Virus record (IMG/VR): IMGVR_UViG_3300035698_003862
Coordinates: 1 to 64,000 of that record
Strand: one strand, 5' to 3'
DNA from: a virus
Length of the DNA: 64,000 nt
A model generated the notes under the pieces. It did no database searches, was not told the DNA's origin, and saw only the letters and a list, made by a program, of their open reading frames with translations. Shown here piece after piece: positions 51,686 to 59,673 of the stretch. How positions within the stretch are numbered: the stretch's first letter is position 1; each line of letters starts with the position of its first letter. The position numbers and the translations under genes were made by a program.

Positions 51686-52747
51686 ATGACGAAGAAGAAA
51701 ACAACGACTGCTAAGACAGAGCTACGCAATTTGAGTGTTGAAGTAGCGGAACGCATTGTATTCAACCTTGTACCCGGCATGCGCACCACGTTCATTGACA
51801 CCGTGATGTCGGCACGCAGTATGCGCAGGGGTGCTGCCTCCAAACCAACAAAGTCGAACTTCCCAGCTGGTATTGACAAAGATCTGGCAGCCATCATGTC
51901 GCCGCCAATCGCGGCTAAGTACTATGGTTTCTACCCCAAGCGGTGGACACCCAATCGTGTTACGGATATGCGGCGTGCTGCGCATTACATGCTTATAGGT
52001 GCACCAGATTACGTGCGCACTGAGTGTGAATTCAATCGTCTACGTGGCGTTGATGGATTAGCGCGTATGCAAGAGGGTCAGCAGGAAGGTCAGTACCTGG
52101 AGACAATAGAGTTCATACACGGTGGTTGTATTCCGCATAACGAGCTGGGTAGAGCTGTGGTGGATGTTTTGCTGCGACATGAATTGATTACGAACGCAGA
52201 TTACACGGTGACGAAGAACCAGGACTACAGGGGACAGGCTGCTAAGCTCGCTGCTGAAGCTAAGCTCCGTGCTAAAGTTGATCTCGCTACTAAAACTCAG
52301 ACCAAAAGGGATGCAACACCTGAACCTACTACTGAGGCCGCACAGACTGAGCTGCCTTTGGCCTCAGACACAGCAGCAGATATGCTATCCGTCCGAGATG
52401 ATATCAAGGAAGTAGGTGATGTACTGGACAAGCGGTGGACTGACGTAGTTAACTTCTTTTACGACCAGTCAGCGCTAGTTGAATCTCTCGTTGATAGGTT
52501 GGGGCGAGGCACGAGTACCCTGGAGCGTTTCATTTCACGCGTAGATAAGGTGGTCGCAGCGACTGAGCAGCTGACCAATAATCAGGCCGCAAGTCAACGT
52601 AAGCTCATCGACGCGCAGGCCAACGTGATACAGCACATGAATGCACATCTGAGTACGGGTGCTCTAGTTAAGATCACTGACTCTGCGTCATTGACGCCAA
52701 CGGATGCTGACACTGCTCGTCTAGCTGATCAGCAGGCGACAGGTTAG
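51686..52747 (+). CDS. unknown protein with C-terminal coiled coil
   Basis: 353 residues from ATG 51686 (CAGGAGTGATTAAG upstream). Residues 1-180 are a basic domain (FYPKRWTPNRVTDMRRAAHYML). Residues 190-235 are low complexity. From 245 to 330 long helices appear (DDIKEVGDVLDKRWTDVVNF). No family is recognised. Confidence 0.55.
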   Translation: MTKKKTTTAKTELRNLSVEVAERIVFNLVPGMRTTFIDTVMSARSMRRGAASKPTKSNFPAGIDKDLAAIMSPPIAAKYYGFYPKRWTPNRVTDMRRAAHYMLIGAPDYVRTECEFNRLRGVDGLARMQEGQQEGQYLETIEFIHGGCIPHNELGRAVVDVLLRHELITNADYTVTKNQDYRGQAAKLAAEAKLRAKVDLATKTQTKRDATPEPTTEAAQTELPLASDTAADMLSVRDDIKEVGDVLDKRWTDVVNFFYDQSALVESLVDRLGRGTSTLERFISRVDKVVAATEQLTNNQAASQRKLIDAQANVIQHMNAHLSTGALVKITDSASLTPTDADTARLADQQATG

Positions 52748-53153
52748 GTTTCAATACATTATGGGTTCCTGCTTACCAGCTTAAGCAGGTGGTGGAAGCG
52801 GGTTAATCCCCGTGCCCCTGCCCGGGACTTTTTTAGCGCTGTCGTAGAGGAGACTTGCGTTGTGGTGGAGCCGGCTTCACCGTGGCGTATCGCTAGCATG
52901 TCGGGTTGTTGGTTTTGGGACAAAAATTGATCAAAAGTAGTCCCAAAAGCACAGCTCGGAGACGCAGGAGAATACCCTGCCGGCGCTTTCATTTTGCTCA
53001 TAGGAGTGGTGGGGATAAACCGCTGCGGCCCGGTGCACCAGGCTGAACCTCTTGTCCTAACTCCGTAAGGTGCAGTGGGCATATGATGGGTCGCCCTGTG
53101 AGTATTCACTTTCTGATACGCCAATACCAAACATCCATAAATCTAGGAGAAAT
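52748..53153. other. 406-base gene-free region with several stems
   Basis: No supported gene. Visible stems: CCTGCTTA / TAAGCAGG near 52772-52792, and TTTTGGGAC (52913-52921) / GTCCCAAAA (52940-52948). GC-rich runs and a CCCGGGACTTTTTT stretch near 52822 may end the preceding transcript. It could hold a structured RNA. Confidence 0.4.
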
Positions 53154-54383
53154 ATGGAACACACATGGCCAATGTTATACAAGTTGACAAGCACCGGGAA
53201 GATCCAAGAGTGGCTCATCTCAGTGGCAGGTAATGTCATGACTACTGTTCACGGACAGCAGGGTGGCAAGAAGCAGACTGACGTGGAGACGATCATGTCG
53301 GGTAAGAACATCGGGCGTAAGAACGAGACGTCACCAGAGGAGCAGGCCTTCAATGAGGCCCGGGCAAAGTGGGAGAAGAAGCTCAAGGGCGAATATGTTA
53401 AGACTGCAGAAGGGGCCCTAGCAGGTGAGAGTAGTGATCTAATCCAAGGTGGAATCCTACCTATGCTGGCACATAAGTACAGGGACTTTCCTGATAAAAT
53501 ACTGTTCCCGGCATATACACAACCTAAGCTGGACGGCTTCCGTTGTATCGCTATCATTAAGGACGGTAAGTGTACGCTTTGGTCACGTAAGCGTAATCAA
53601 ATTACGTCGGTGCCACATATAGTGGACGCCGTAGAGGCATTGGGATTCAAGGATTTTGTGCTTGACGGAGAATTATTCAATCCATCATATAATGATGACT
53701 TTGAGACTATCTCTCATCTGGTTAAGCGCGACGTGCCTTGTTTAGGCGGCGTGGATTGTGATCGTAAGCTTGCACGTGGTGGACCCTGTAAGGGTTACAC
53801 CGAGGTGCAGTATCATGTGTATGATGCTGTTATTAAGACTCGTGACTTCCAAGAGCGTTGGGCCATTGTCGAACCACAGATCACGGCGTGGATTCGTCAG
53901 CGTACTGTGGACGACTACCCAATTCCAATTGTGGCTGTGGAAACTCATCTGGTAAATAGCCACGAAGAGCTCATGGCTATTGTTGAGAGTAATCCTGATA
54001 GCTTCCTGGAACAGGGCTACGAGGGGGGCATGCTGCGCGCATCATCCGGGCAGTACGAACACAAGAAGGGATACGTACTCCTCAAAATTAAATTATATGA
54101 TGATGACGAGTTCTTAGTAGTTGATGTGAAAGAAGGCCGCGGTAGGATGGCGGGTAAGGCGGTATTTATCTGTCGTATTCCTGACGATTTCGGAAATCCA
54201 AAAGCTGCTATAGGCGCACAGTTCTCTGCTAAAATGGCTGGTAAGATCAATGAGCTAAAGCAGTACGTTGATGATCCGTCATTGGCCATAGGCCGAGAGG
54301 TTACTGTTCAGTATCAGGGCTTCACTAACAAGGAGCGTGTACCTAGATTTCCTGTAGTGCTAAGGTTCCGTGAGGACCTATAG
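53154..54383 (+). CDS. ATP-dependent DNA ligase
   Basis: 409 residues from ATG 53154 (CTAGGAGAAAT upstream). The nucleotidyltransferase motif I is FPAYTQPKLDGFRC with Lys125 as the expected AMP-binding residue. Motif III is FVLDGELFNPS. GYEGGMLRASSG is motif IV, and YVLLKIKLYDDDEF is motif V. An OB-fold C-terminal half ends VTVQYQGFTNKERVPRFP. An extra N-terminal domain of about 115 residues comes first. It seals nicks in phage DNA. It stands apart from the main replication block, after a long non-coding leader. Confidence 0.88.
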   Translation: MEHTWPMLYKLTSTGKIQEWLISVAGNVMTTVHGQQGGKKQTDVETIMSGKNIGRKNETSPEEQAFNEARAKWEKKLKGEYVKTAEGALAGESSDLIQGGILPMLAHKYRDFPDKILFPAYTQPKLDGFRCIAIIKDGKCTLWSRKRNQITSVPHIVDAVEALGFKDFVLDGELFNPSYNDDFETISHLVKRDVPCLGGVDCDRKLARGGPCKGYTEVQYHVYDAVIKTRDFQERWAIVEPQITAWIRQRTVDDYPIPIVAVETHLVNSHEELMAIVESNPDSFLEQGYEGGMLRASSGQYEHKKGYVLLKIKLYDDDEFLVVDVKEGRGRMAGKAVFICRIPDDFGNPKAAIGAQFSAKMAGKINELKQYVDDPSLAIGREVTVQYQGFTNKERVPRFPVVLRFREDL

Positions 54384-54400
54384 CTCTCCAGCTTACGTAC

Positions 54401-54435
54401 CACCAGGGCCTGACCACTTTGGTCGGGCCCTGGTG
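54401..54435 (+). terminator. strong hairpin after the ligase gene
   Basis: CACCAGGGCCTGACC pairs with GGTCGGGCCCTGGTG (one offset) around ACTTT. There is no T-run, so termination may need help. Confidence 0.5.
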
Positions 54436-54476
54436 CAGACAGTTACACCAAAGTTTGTTAGGAGTATTGACAAGCT

Positions 54477-54545
54477 ATGAACATGCCGTCAGGACATACG
54501 GCAGATACTAACCGAGAATTCGATCAGAGACAGATTAGGAGTTGA
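54477..54545 (+). CDS. possible 22-residue peptide
   Basis: ATG 54477 to TGA 54545, hydrophilic, ending beside the ribosome site of the next gene. The upstream TTAGGAG is too far for a good start. It may be a leader peptide or chance. Confidence 0.2.
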   Translation: MNMPSGHTADTNREFDQRQIRS

Positions 54546-54549
54546 CAAC

Positions 54550-54948
54550 ATGGACGCACGAGGACAATTCACAGTAACGGTAAAGAAAACGACGTTGCTT
54601 GAGAAGCTGATAGCCAATCGAGCCGCGATGGCTACAGTGTACGAAGAAGCCATGGTTGGTTACAGGAAGGCGATCGCAGAATGGGCATACGGACTTTCTG
54701 AGCAGACAGCTGCATGGGCAGTTGATGCTGCGTGCGCAAAGACACCATCGTTGTACTGCCAGTTGAGTGAGCCTGAGAACCACCTCGCCGAATACGACCG
54801 GCTCATCGGTCTGTTTACCGACGCGGAGGATGAGACCATCGAGATCACAACTGATCAGCATGCGGCATTCATGCAGAACAAGTGGGCTTGGATGGAGCAT
54901 GCCAAGATATCAATGTCGGCGTACACCGCCCGCGCATCGGATCTGTAA
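54550..54948 (+). CDS. unknown helical protein
   Basis: 132 residues, with AGGAGTTGACAAC before ATG 54550. Mostly helical, with LIANRAAMATVYEEAMVGYR and an aromatic tail (KWAWMEH). No family is recognised. Confidence 0.55.
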   Translation: MDARGQFTVTVKKTTLLEKLIANRAAMATVYEEAMVGYRKAIAEWAYGLSEQTAAWAVDAACAKTPSLYCQLSEPENHLAEYDRLIGLFTDAEDETIEITTDQHAAFMQNKWAWMEHAKISMSAYTARASDL

Positions 54949-54958
54949 TTGACATAAT

Positions 54959-55068
54959 GCTTAGGTGTGGGTGTAGCCGCGTAACCGACCTGCAGGGAAG
55001 GGAAAAGCTGAACACAGCCGTGATGATTTAATCATTACCGCGTAGGGGTGTGAGTCCCCCACCTGAGC
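54959..55068 (+). ncRNA. possible structured RNA with a closed 9-bp outer stem
   Basis: GCTTAGGTG (54959-54967) pairs with CACCTGAGC (55060-55068) over nine positions. Inside lie an eight-pair hairpin GTGATGAT-TTA-ATCATTAC (55020-55038) and a GGGG...CCCC arm near 55044-55058. The closed layout is tRNA-like in outline but lacks TTCRA. It lies 100 bases before a gene start. No known RNA family is recognised. Confidence 0.4.
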
Positions 55069-55166
55069 TCCATTTTGTACAGCCGAGTCGGTCTGCTCTC
55101 TCCGCCTACTAGTATTCGTAGGTTGTAGTATTGCCGGCTCGGCTGTCTTTCGTAGGAGGGAATCAT

Positions 55167-55376
55167 ATGCCATTAGTAGTACAAGCACTTGAGAAAGTAC
55201 CTGACGATGACGGCAATAACGAGGTGGCTTTTGACGACGTTAAGAGCGCATTGGTAGATCTCGTAGGTAAGGGCGAAGTCACCAAGGCAGAAGCAGCACA
55301 GACGCGAACACACAGAGGAAGGAATATTGTTATGAGGAGGACTTCTATGGAGGTCAGTAAGAAGGCTATGTTATGA
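55167..55376 (+). CDS. small unknown protein
   Basis: 69 residues from ATG 55167 (GGAGGGAATCAT upstream). The N-terminal part is acidic and the C-terminal part basic (THRGRNIVMRRTSMEVSKK). It ends in an ATGA overlap with the metallophosphoesterase gene. Its last codons form one arm of a long inverted repeat. Confidence 0.52.
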   Translation: MPLVVQALEKVPDDDGNNEVAFDDVKSALVDLVGKGEVTKAEAAQTRTHRGRNIVMRRTSMEVSKKAML

Positions 55377-55405
55377 GTAACATATTTTTCTCCGCTGACC
55401 TCCAT
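55347..55405 (+). repeat. inverted repeat spanning a start codon
   Basis: ATGGAGGTCAG (55347-55357) and CTGACCTCCAT (55395-55405) are exact inverted arms. A smaller hairpin ATGTTA-TGAG-TAACAT lies between and covers the ATG at 55373. As RNA it would hide the start of the metallophosphoesterase gene. The right arm ends just before an in-frame TAG. Confidence 0.65.
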
Positions 55406-56135
55406 TAGTTACGATTTTCACGATAACATTCGTGTGCATGCACATCGTCCGTGGAAGAACGAGGATGAGATGCATCATGCGATGATGACGAACTTCAACG
55501 CGATGGTGAGCAGGAAAGATATGTTGTACATTATCGGGGATGCAGCTTGGAAACAGCATCATAGGTTGATAGCTGATTTGCATTGCAAGAAGACGTTGAT
55601 CATCGGTAATCATGACAAGCAGCCACAGCAGGTGTTACGCAACTATAGCGACGTTGTCGGCAGCAACAAGCGACCGGGCATCTTAGAGCTGACGTTGGCT
55701 AAGCAGCTCGTTGTGTTGTGCCATTTTCCGATGGCCTCGTGGCGATCGGCCTGTCACGGTAGCTGGCATTTTCATGGCCACTCACATGGCTTTACAACAG
55801 AGTACCCTGACATGTTGCGTTGCGACGTGGGCGTGGATGTTTGGGATTACAAACCAGTTCCGTGGGACGTATTACGCCTCAAGATGGAGGCACGTATACC
55901 AGCATGGAAGGAACGGCGAAGGCAGCGGGAACGCGACATCGCATTAGAAGATCATGATACACAACTAGCGCCAGTACGATCTGAGAACGATGGGTTCCGG
56001 ACGGCGCACAACGAAGGAGCAAGACCCAATGGCAACCAAGAAGACAACAGGAGCAGGAGCAGCACCGGCAGCAGCGGCAGGCAAGACACGCAAGGAGCGT
56101 GTAAAACAGCAGCTGATCTACCAATTCCTCACTGA
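55373..56135 (+). pseudogene. metallophosphoesterase needing a +1 shift at CAT-TAG (55405)
   Basis: ATG 55373 overlaps the previous TGA and opens MSNIFFSADLH, the usual first metal motif (Asp-x-His), then meets TAG at 55406. The +1 frame continues SYDFHDNIRVHAHRPWKNED and keeps the later motifs: IIGDAAW, LIIGNHDK, LCHFPM and HFHGHSHG, to TAG or stop at 56135. Internal starts such as GTG 55434 would lose the first motif. The C-terminal tail is low complexity and overlaps the next gene. It may be a sequencing error or a regulated shift. Confidence 0.6.
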
Positions 56136-56340
56136 TATTCCTATCGGTGATGACACGACAGAAGAGCAGTTCGTTGATGTCAAGACACTGAAGGCGTCCG
56201 AGGTCATCGCCGCTAAGAAGGAGATAGGCGTACTCGCCAATAAGGATCCAGATACCTTTATTGGTAAGAAGGTGCGGATCATTGCGGTGAAGGACGAGTT
56301 CCCGATCCAGGGCAAACTGGAGATTTCGTTAGGGGATTAG
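56029..56340 (+). CDS. small basic/Ala-rich protein, unknown
   Basis: 103 residues from ATG 56029 (AAGGAGCAAGACC upstream). Residues 1-28 are Ala/Lys/Thr-rich. The rest is an ordered alpha/beta domain ending VRIIAVKDEFPIQGKLEISLG. It overlaps the previous gene by 107 bases out of phase. No family is recognised. Confidence 0.55.
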   Translation: MATKKTTGAGAAPAAAAGKTRKERVKQQLIYQFLTDIPIGDDTTEEQFVDVKTLKASEVIAAKKEIGVLANKDPDTFIGKKVRIIAVKDEFPIQGKLEISLGD

Positions 56341-56370
56341 CGTAAGCGGGAAAATCTTTGCGATTTTCTC

Positions 56371-56400
56371 TTGCAATGCGTTACCGGCTCCACCTATACT
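56371..56400 (+). promoter_or_regulatory. sigma70-like promoter for the tRNA region
   Basis: TTGCAA (56371-56376), 18-base spacer, TATACT (56395-56400). It lies in a 174-base gap and reads toward the RHH-like gene and tRNA-Gln. Confidence 0.5.
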
Positions 56401-56514
56401 CGGCCCTGTCTTAAGAGACTACCCAGTCTCGGGCAACGACACATCAGAACAGTCTAATACGCAAACGATTTGCGTGCGTGATGCGTTGGGGGTTGGGTAA
56501 GGAGGAGAAGGAAG

Positions 56515-56694
56515 ATGCTTACACTAACTATCGATAATCCGTTCATGGAACGCCAACTCAAGAAGGCTGCGCAGGTGCAGCACAAGAGCGTTACTGGACT
56601 ACTCGTGGACACATTTGTCATGCTGGGCCTGGGTAATGCCGTGTACAGCTACGACGCCACTAAGCAACCTCAACCTCAACCACGGCCAGCCTAG
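56515..56694 (+). CDS. ribbon-helix-helix-like small protein
   Basis: 59 residues from ATG 56515 (AAGGAGGAGAAGGAAG upstream). MLTLTIDNPFMERQLKKAA followed by HKSVTGLLVDTFVML has the strand-helix-helix order of Arc/MetJ-type DNA-binding proteins and antitoxins. The tail is Pro/Gln-rich. It ends seven bases before tRNA-Gln. Confidence 0.55.
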   Translation: MLTLTIDNPFMERQLKKAAQVQHKSVTGLLVDTFVMLGLGNAVYSYDATKQPQPQPRPA

Positions 56695-56700
56695 TATTGT

Positions 56701-56774
56701 TGGGGTATGGTGTAGTGGTCGCACGAACGGCTCTGGACCGTTAAGTCTGAGTTCGATTCTCGGTGCCCCAGCCA
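56701..56774 (+). tRNA. tRNA-Gln (CUG anticodon)
   Basis: Acceptor TGGGGTA / TGCCCCA then GCCA. Anticodon loop CTCTGGA gives CTG (56733-56735). T-arm has TTCGATT. CCA is encoded. Confidence 0.93.
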
Positions 56775-56782
56775 GGAGGAAC

Positions 56783-57010
56783 ATGTCAAAATCTGCACAG
56801 GAAATCCAAGCAGAATTCAAGGGTTATGTGCGTAACATCAAAGACGCATGCGATAAGCAGGACGGGAAACCGTATGACAATTCACCGGGGGCGCGTGAGG
56901 CCAGAGGGCGTGCCAGGGTGGATGGGCTATTCACTGGGCTATTCGGCGACGATCTAGATGATGCCCTTGGCGGAACCGATCCGATAAGCGAGATATTCAA
57001 GCAGAAGTAA
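56783..57010 (+). CDS. small unknown protein
   Basis: 75 residues from ATG 56783 (CCAGGAGGAAC upstream). It is acidic toward the C terminus (FGDDLDDALGGTDPISEIF). No family is recognised; the start sits nine bases after tRNA-Gln. Confidence 0.58.
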   Translation: MSKSAQEIQAEFKGYVRNIKDACDKQDGKPYDNSPGAREARGRARVDGLFTGLFGDDLDDALGGTDPISEIFKQK

Positions 57011-57035
57011 ACACGAAAGCAAAGGAGATACAGCG

Positions 57036-57488
57036 ATGTCCACTAAAGGACAACCAGAACTCAGTTACTACTACCTACGCGACGAGGACAATCATCCCAT
57101 TGCCTGCGTAGCTATCGGTCAGAATGAAGACCGAATCGTCAGTCGCGGGATTGCAATCTGCTCGACAGGGATTAGCAGCATCAAACAGGGCCGGGATCAG
57201 TGGTCCAAGAAGGAAGGCCGTAAGCGTGCCACAGCTCGGTGTCGCCGTGCTATGGGTACCAAGGGTGTTGGTGATCAGGCGAAACCAGAGAAGATCGGTG
57301 TAGAGCTACGTAACAGACGACCTATCCCTGACAGCGTTATGTCATTCATGCGTCTGTTCCCTCACTTCGTCTATAAGTCTGCGTATGGTGTGGTTCCCAC
57401 AGAACGTGAAGCTAACATCATCACGAAGGCCAACGACGCTCGTGCTAAAGTAACGCCGGCATCGGTTAAGACAGACAGCAAAGCTTGA
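57036..57488 (+). CDS. unknown protein
   Basis: 150 residues, with AAAGGAGATACAGCG upstream. The basic middle (KKEGRKRATARCRRAMG) suggests nucleic-acid contact. FMRLFPHFVYKS follows. No family is recognised. A terminator follows. Confidence 0.58.
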   Translation: MSTKGQPELSYYYLRDEDNHPIACVAIGQNEDRIVSRGIAICSTGISSIKQGRDQWSKKEGRKRATARCRRAMGTKGVGDQAKPEKIGVELRNRRPIPDSVMSFMRLFPHFVYKSAYGVVPTEREANIITKANDARAKVTPASVKTDSKA

Positions 57489-57525
57489 CACAGTAGCCAC
57501 GTCGTGGCACACTGCTGGTTGATGT

Positions 57526-57550
57526 AGGGCCACATACGTGTGGCCCTTTG
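57526..57550 (+). terminator. rho-independent terminator
   Basis: AGGGCCACA / TGTGGCCCT with loop TACG, followed by TTTG. It lies just before tRNA-Glu. Confidence 0.7.
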
Positions 57551-57552
57551 TT

Positions 57553-57627
57553 GCGCCCATCGTCTACCGGTTAGGACACTAGGTTTTCATCCTAGTAAAG
57601 GGGGTTCGATTCCCCCTGGGCGTTCCA
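57553..57627 (+). tRNA. tRNA-Glu (UUC anticodon)
   Basis: Acceptor GCGCCCA / TGGGCGT then TCCA. Anticodon arm CTAGG-TTTTCAT-CCTAG gives TTC. T-loop TTCGATT. CCA is encoded. Pair 1-72 is G-T. Confidence 0.92.
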
Positions 57628-57637
57628 GGAGTTTGAA

Positions 57638-57715
57638 ATGAATACGACACTTTTGATAGCAGTAATCATCGCATTGTTCTTGTTACTCAAACCACGTCCA
57701 CCGAGGGGCGCGTAG
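57638..57715 (+). CDS. 25-residue hydrophobic peptide
   Basis: ATG 57638 with AGGAG eight bases upstream. A single hydrophobic helix (LLIAVIIALFLLL) is followed by KPRPPRGA. The stop lies inside the tRNA-Ile gene. Small toxin-like or regulatory membrane peptides look like this, but chance cannot be excluded. Confidence 0.35.
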   Translation: MNTTLLIAVIIALFLLLKPRPPRGA

Positions 57716-57782
57716 CTCAGTTGGTCAGAGCACTGCCCTGATAAGGCAGGGGTCGGAGATTCGAGTTCTCCCGCGCCCACCA
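57706..57782 (+). tRNA. tRNA-Ile (GAU anticodon)
   Basis: Acceptor GGGCGCG / CGCGCCC then ACCA. Anticodon arm CTGCC-CTGATAA-GGCAG. Encoded CCA. Canonical D and T arms. Confidence 0.93.
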
Positions 57783-57784
57783 AT

Positions 57785-57820
57785 AGCCCCGTGGCTGAAT
57801 CGGCAGGCACAGGGAAAATC
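57785..57820 (+). pseudogene. 5' half of a Leu-type tRNA, interrupted
   Basis: AGCCCCG then TGGCTGAATCGGCAGGCAC matches the acceptor strand and D-arm of class II tRNA-Leu. The anticodon arm breaks off after AGGGAAAATC, and no T-arm follows. A matching 3' half lies at 58597-58639 beyond an HNH gene. Confidence 0.5.
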
Positions 57821-57862
57821 ATTGACTTTACTCTTTTACTAGCGTGTGGGAAAGGGAGTAAT

Positions 57863-58591
57863 ATGTACACAGATGAACGTAAACAAGAATTACGACAGGC
57901 CGTGGTAAAAAATGTGAGTATCGCTGGCGTACTTCGTAGTATGGGTTTAAGACTGGCTGGCGGTGGTTACGCTATTGTACGAAAGTATATTAAGGAAATG
58001 GACTTAGATACTAGTCACTTTCTTGGTCAGAGTCATTGGAAAGGTAAGTCTCTTCCGTGCAACAAGCAAATTCCATTATCCGAAATACTAATTAACGGAA
58101 GCTTGTATCAGTCAAGTAAGTTAGCTAAGCGGTTACTGAAGGAGGGGTTTTTTACTGCACAATGTAGTCGGTGCAAGGGGACAGCGTGGCAGGGGCAGCC
58201 AATACCACTTGAGTTAGATCACATCAACGGTGATAGAGAAGACCATCGAATCGAAAACTTAAGGTTTTTGTGCTCAAATTGTCATGCGCTTACAAGTACA
58301 TATCGAGGTCGAAATATACATGTAGAGCCTAAGCAACATCTGTGTGCCACGTGTGGGTGTATGATAAGTGAACAGTCAAAAAGTGGTATGTGTATTCGAT
58401 GTGTTAAAAAGACAACGTGCTTTTTAGCAAAGAAATTTAAGTTTAACGCAAGCCAAATGAAACAAGCAATTAGGGAGGTACAAGATGGTGTCCGAGTTTC
58501 AGCTGTAGCTGATAGCCTCGGAGTGTCAGGCACAACAGTTAAGCGTTGGGTTAAAAGATATAACGCAACTAGCAGAATACAACAAGTGTAG
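57863..58591 (+). CDS. HNH endonuclease inserted in a tRNA-like gene
   Basis: 242 residues from ATG 57863 (AAAGGGAG upstream). An N-terminal helical DNA-binding part leads to CSRCKG near 105-110. The HNH core LELDHINGDREDHRIENLRF ... LCSNCH follows. A zinc pair CATC...CIRC and a C-terminal helix-turn-helix (VADSLGVSGTTVKRWVK) close it. It is flanked by tRNA halves, and no group I core elements (P, Q, R, S) are seen around it. This suggests simple insertion rather than a ribozyme intron. Confidence 0.82.
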   Translation: MYTDERKQELRQAVVKNVSIAGVLRSMGLRLAGGGYAIVRKYIKEMDLDTSHFLGQSHWKGKSLPCNKQIPLSEILINGSLYQSSKLAKRLLKEGFFTAQCSRCKGTAWQGQPIPLELDHINGDREDHRIENLRFLCSNCHALTSTYRGRNIHVEPKQHLCATCGCMISEQSKSGMCIRCVKKTTCFLAKKFKFNASQMKQAIREVQDGVRVSAVADSLGVSGTTVKRWVKRYNATSRIQQV

Positions 58592-58596
58592 TCGCC

Positions 58597-58639
58597 TATC
58601 CGAAAGGGTGTATCGGTGCGATCCCAATCGTGGCTATCA
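58597..58639 (+). pseudogene. 3' half of a class II tRNA, degenerate
   Basis: TATCC-GAAA-GGGTG is a variable-arm hairpin. ATCGG-TGCGATC-CCAAT is a T-arm with one mismatch. CGTGGCT pairs six of seven with the 5' half AGCCCCG. It ends ATCA in place of ACCA. The changes suggest decay after the HNH insertion. Confidence 0.48.
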
Positions 58640-58654
58640 AATGAATTTATGAAC

Positions 58655-58738
58655 GGGTGAGTGGTGGAATGGCAGACACGCGAAATATAAGATTTTGTGC
58701 CTCACGGCTTGCGGGTTCGAGTCCCGCCTCGCCTACCA
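58655..58738 (+). tRNA. tRNA-Leu (UAA anticodon by stem pairing)
   Basis: Acceptor GGGTGAG / CTCGCCT then ACCA, class II variable arm, T-arm GCGGG-TTCGAGT-CCCGC. The stem CGAAA/TTTTG gives loop TATAAGA and anticodon TAA (58688-58690). That puts A at position 33 in place of the near-universal T. Shifting by one (anticodon AAG) breaks the stem. Confidence 0.8.
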
Positions 58739-58750
58739 ACAAGGAGAGAT

Positions 58751-59599
58751 ATGAGTAACATGATGACTGGTCTGTTAGGACCAACAGCAGGTGGTATCCG
58801 AGTATCAGGTACTCATTTCATACGTAGAACTGAATTCCTGTTCGGCTTGATCAGTTTCAAGCAGCCCTACAACATCGTAGGTAAGGCTGTTGATTGGGCA
58901 GTGCACGATAACTGGCATATGTTCAAGCAGCGCGTCAAGGAAGACAAGGGGCTGAAGGTAAACCTATATGCCGCATACGCCGCTCCTGGGCTGTGTAAGC
59001 CGCTCTACAAGCCAAATGATGGTGGGCGTCCCTACACTGACAATAAGACGCTTGCACGCAACAGCCGCTACTGGGAGCAGGTCGATAAACGTGTGCGTTA
59101 CGCGGCTGCACATGGGATCTCAGTGATCATAGCCAACACATTCGTGGACCAGGGCATCACACGTAAGTATCCTATCAGCACGTTACGTGACGACTGGACG
59201 CGTACAGTGCAGCGATATCGCAAGTCCAGTGCTCTGTTCTTCCCGCTCAGTGAGTACGATGAGCATGGATCGGATGGTGTTAACTTAGGCTTAGAGCTGG
59301 CGCGTGTCACCAATGCCAATACACAAGGCCCGGTGAGTTTGCACCCGATTAAGTCTTGTGGTAAGCATTCAGGTCATGTAGATTTCATAACGCACCAGGG
59401 CTGGAGTGTTGAGCGTATCAACTTGGACAAGCGATTGGGTAAGCCAATCATCGTTGTCGAAGACCAGAAGGCCGGCGACGACCCGGGGCTGAAGATTGCG
59501 CGCTTTAAGCAGGCTCGTGCACTTGGGGTGACCTACGTGTTTACGGGAAGTCACAGTGGATGGAGTGAGGCTGAGAAGCAGTTCCTTCGATCGTTGTAA
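58751..59599 (+). CDS. glycoside-hydrolase-like (alpha/beta barrel) protein
   Basis: 282 residues from ATG 58751 (AAGGAGAGAT upstream). A repeating beta-alpha pattern runs through it: VNLYAAYAAPG, HGISVIIANTFVDQG, SSALFFPLSEYDEHG, VDFITHQGW, KPIIVVEDQKAGDDP and GVTYVFTGSHSGWS. Acidic residues stand at strand ends (Glu near SEYDEHG, Glu in VVEDQ). This looks like a TIM-barrel hydrolase with a degraded or unusual active site. It may act on cell-wall or surface sugars. It begins 12 bases after tRNA-Leu. Confidence 0.45.
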   Translation: MSNMMTGLLGPTAGGIRVSGTHFIRRTEFLFGLISFKQPYNIVGKAVDWAVHDNWHMFKQRVKEDKGLKVNLYAAYAAPGLCKPLYKPNDGGRPYTDNKTLARNSRYWEQVDKRVRYAAAHGISVIIANTFVDQGITRKYPISTLRDDWTRTVQRYRKSSALFFPLSEYDEHGSDGVNLGLELARVTNANTQGPVSLHPIKSCGKHSGHVDFITHQGWSVERINLDKRLGKPIIVVEDQKAGDDPGLKIARFKQARALGVTYVFTGSHSGWSEAEKQFLRSL

Positions 59600-59673
59600 C
59601 AGTGTGTTACCAGGGTGAACAGGCAAACAGGGCAGTTTGAACGTACTGCCAGCCCCAACCCTTTGGATGTTAT

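Noticed and set aside
54477-54545. Promoter TTGACA at 54467 for the gene at 54550
   Set aside because: No acceptable -10 box lies 16-18 bases downstream.
57863-58591. Group I intron around the third HNH gene
   Set aside because: No P, Q, R or S elements could be found, unlike the two polymerase introns.
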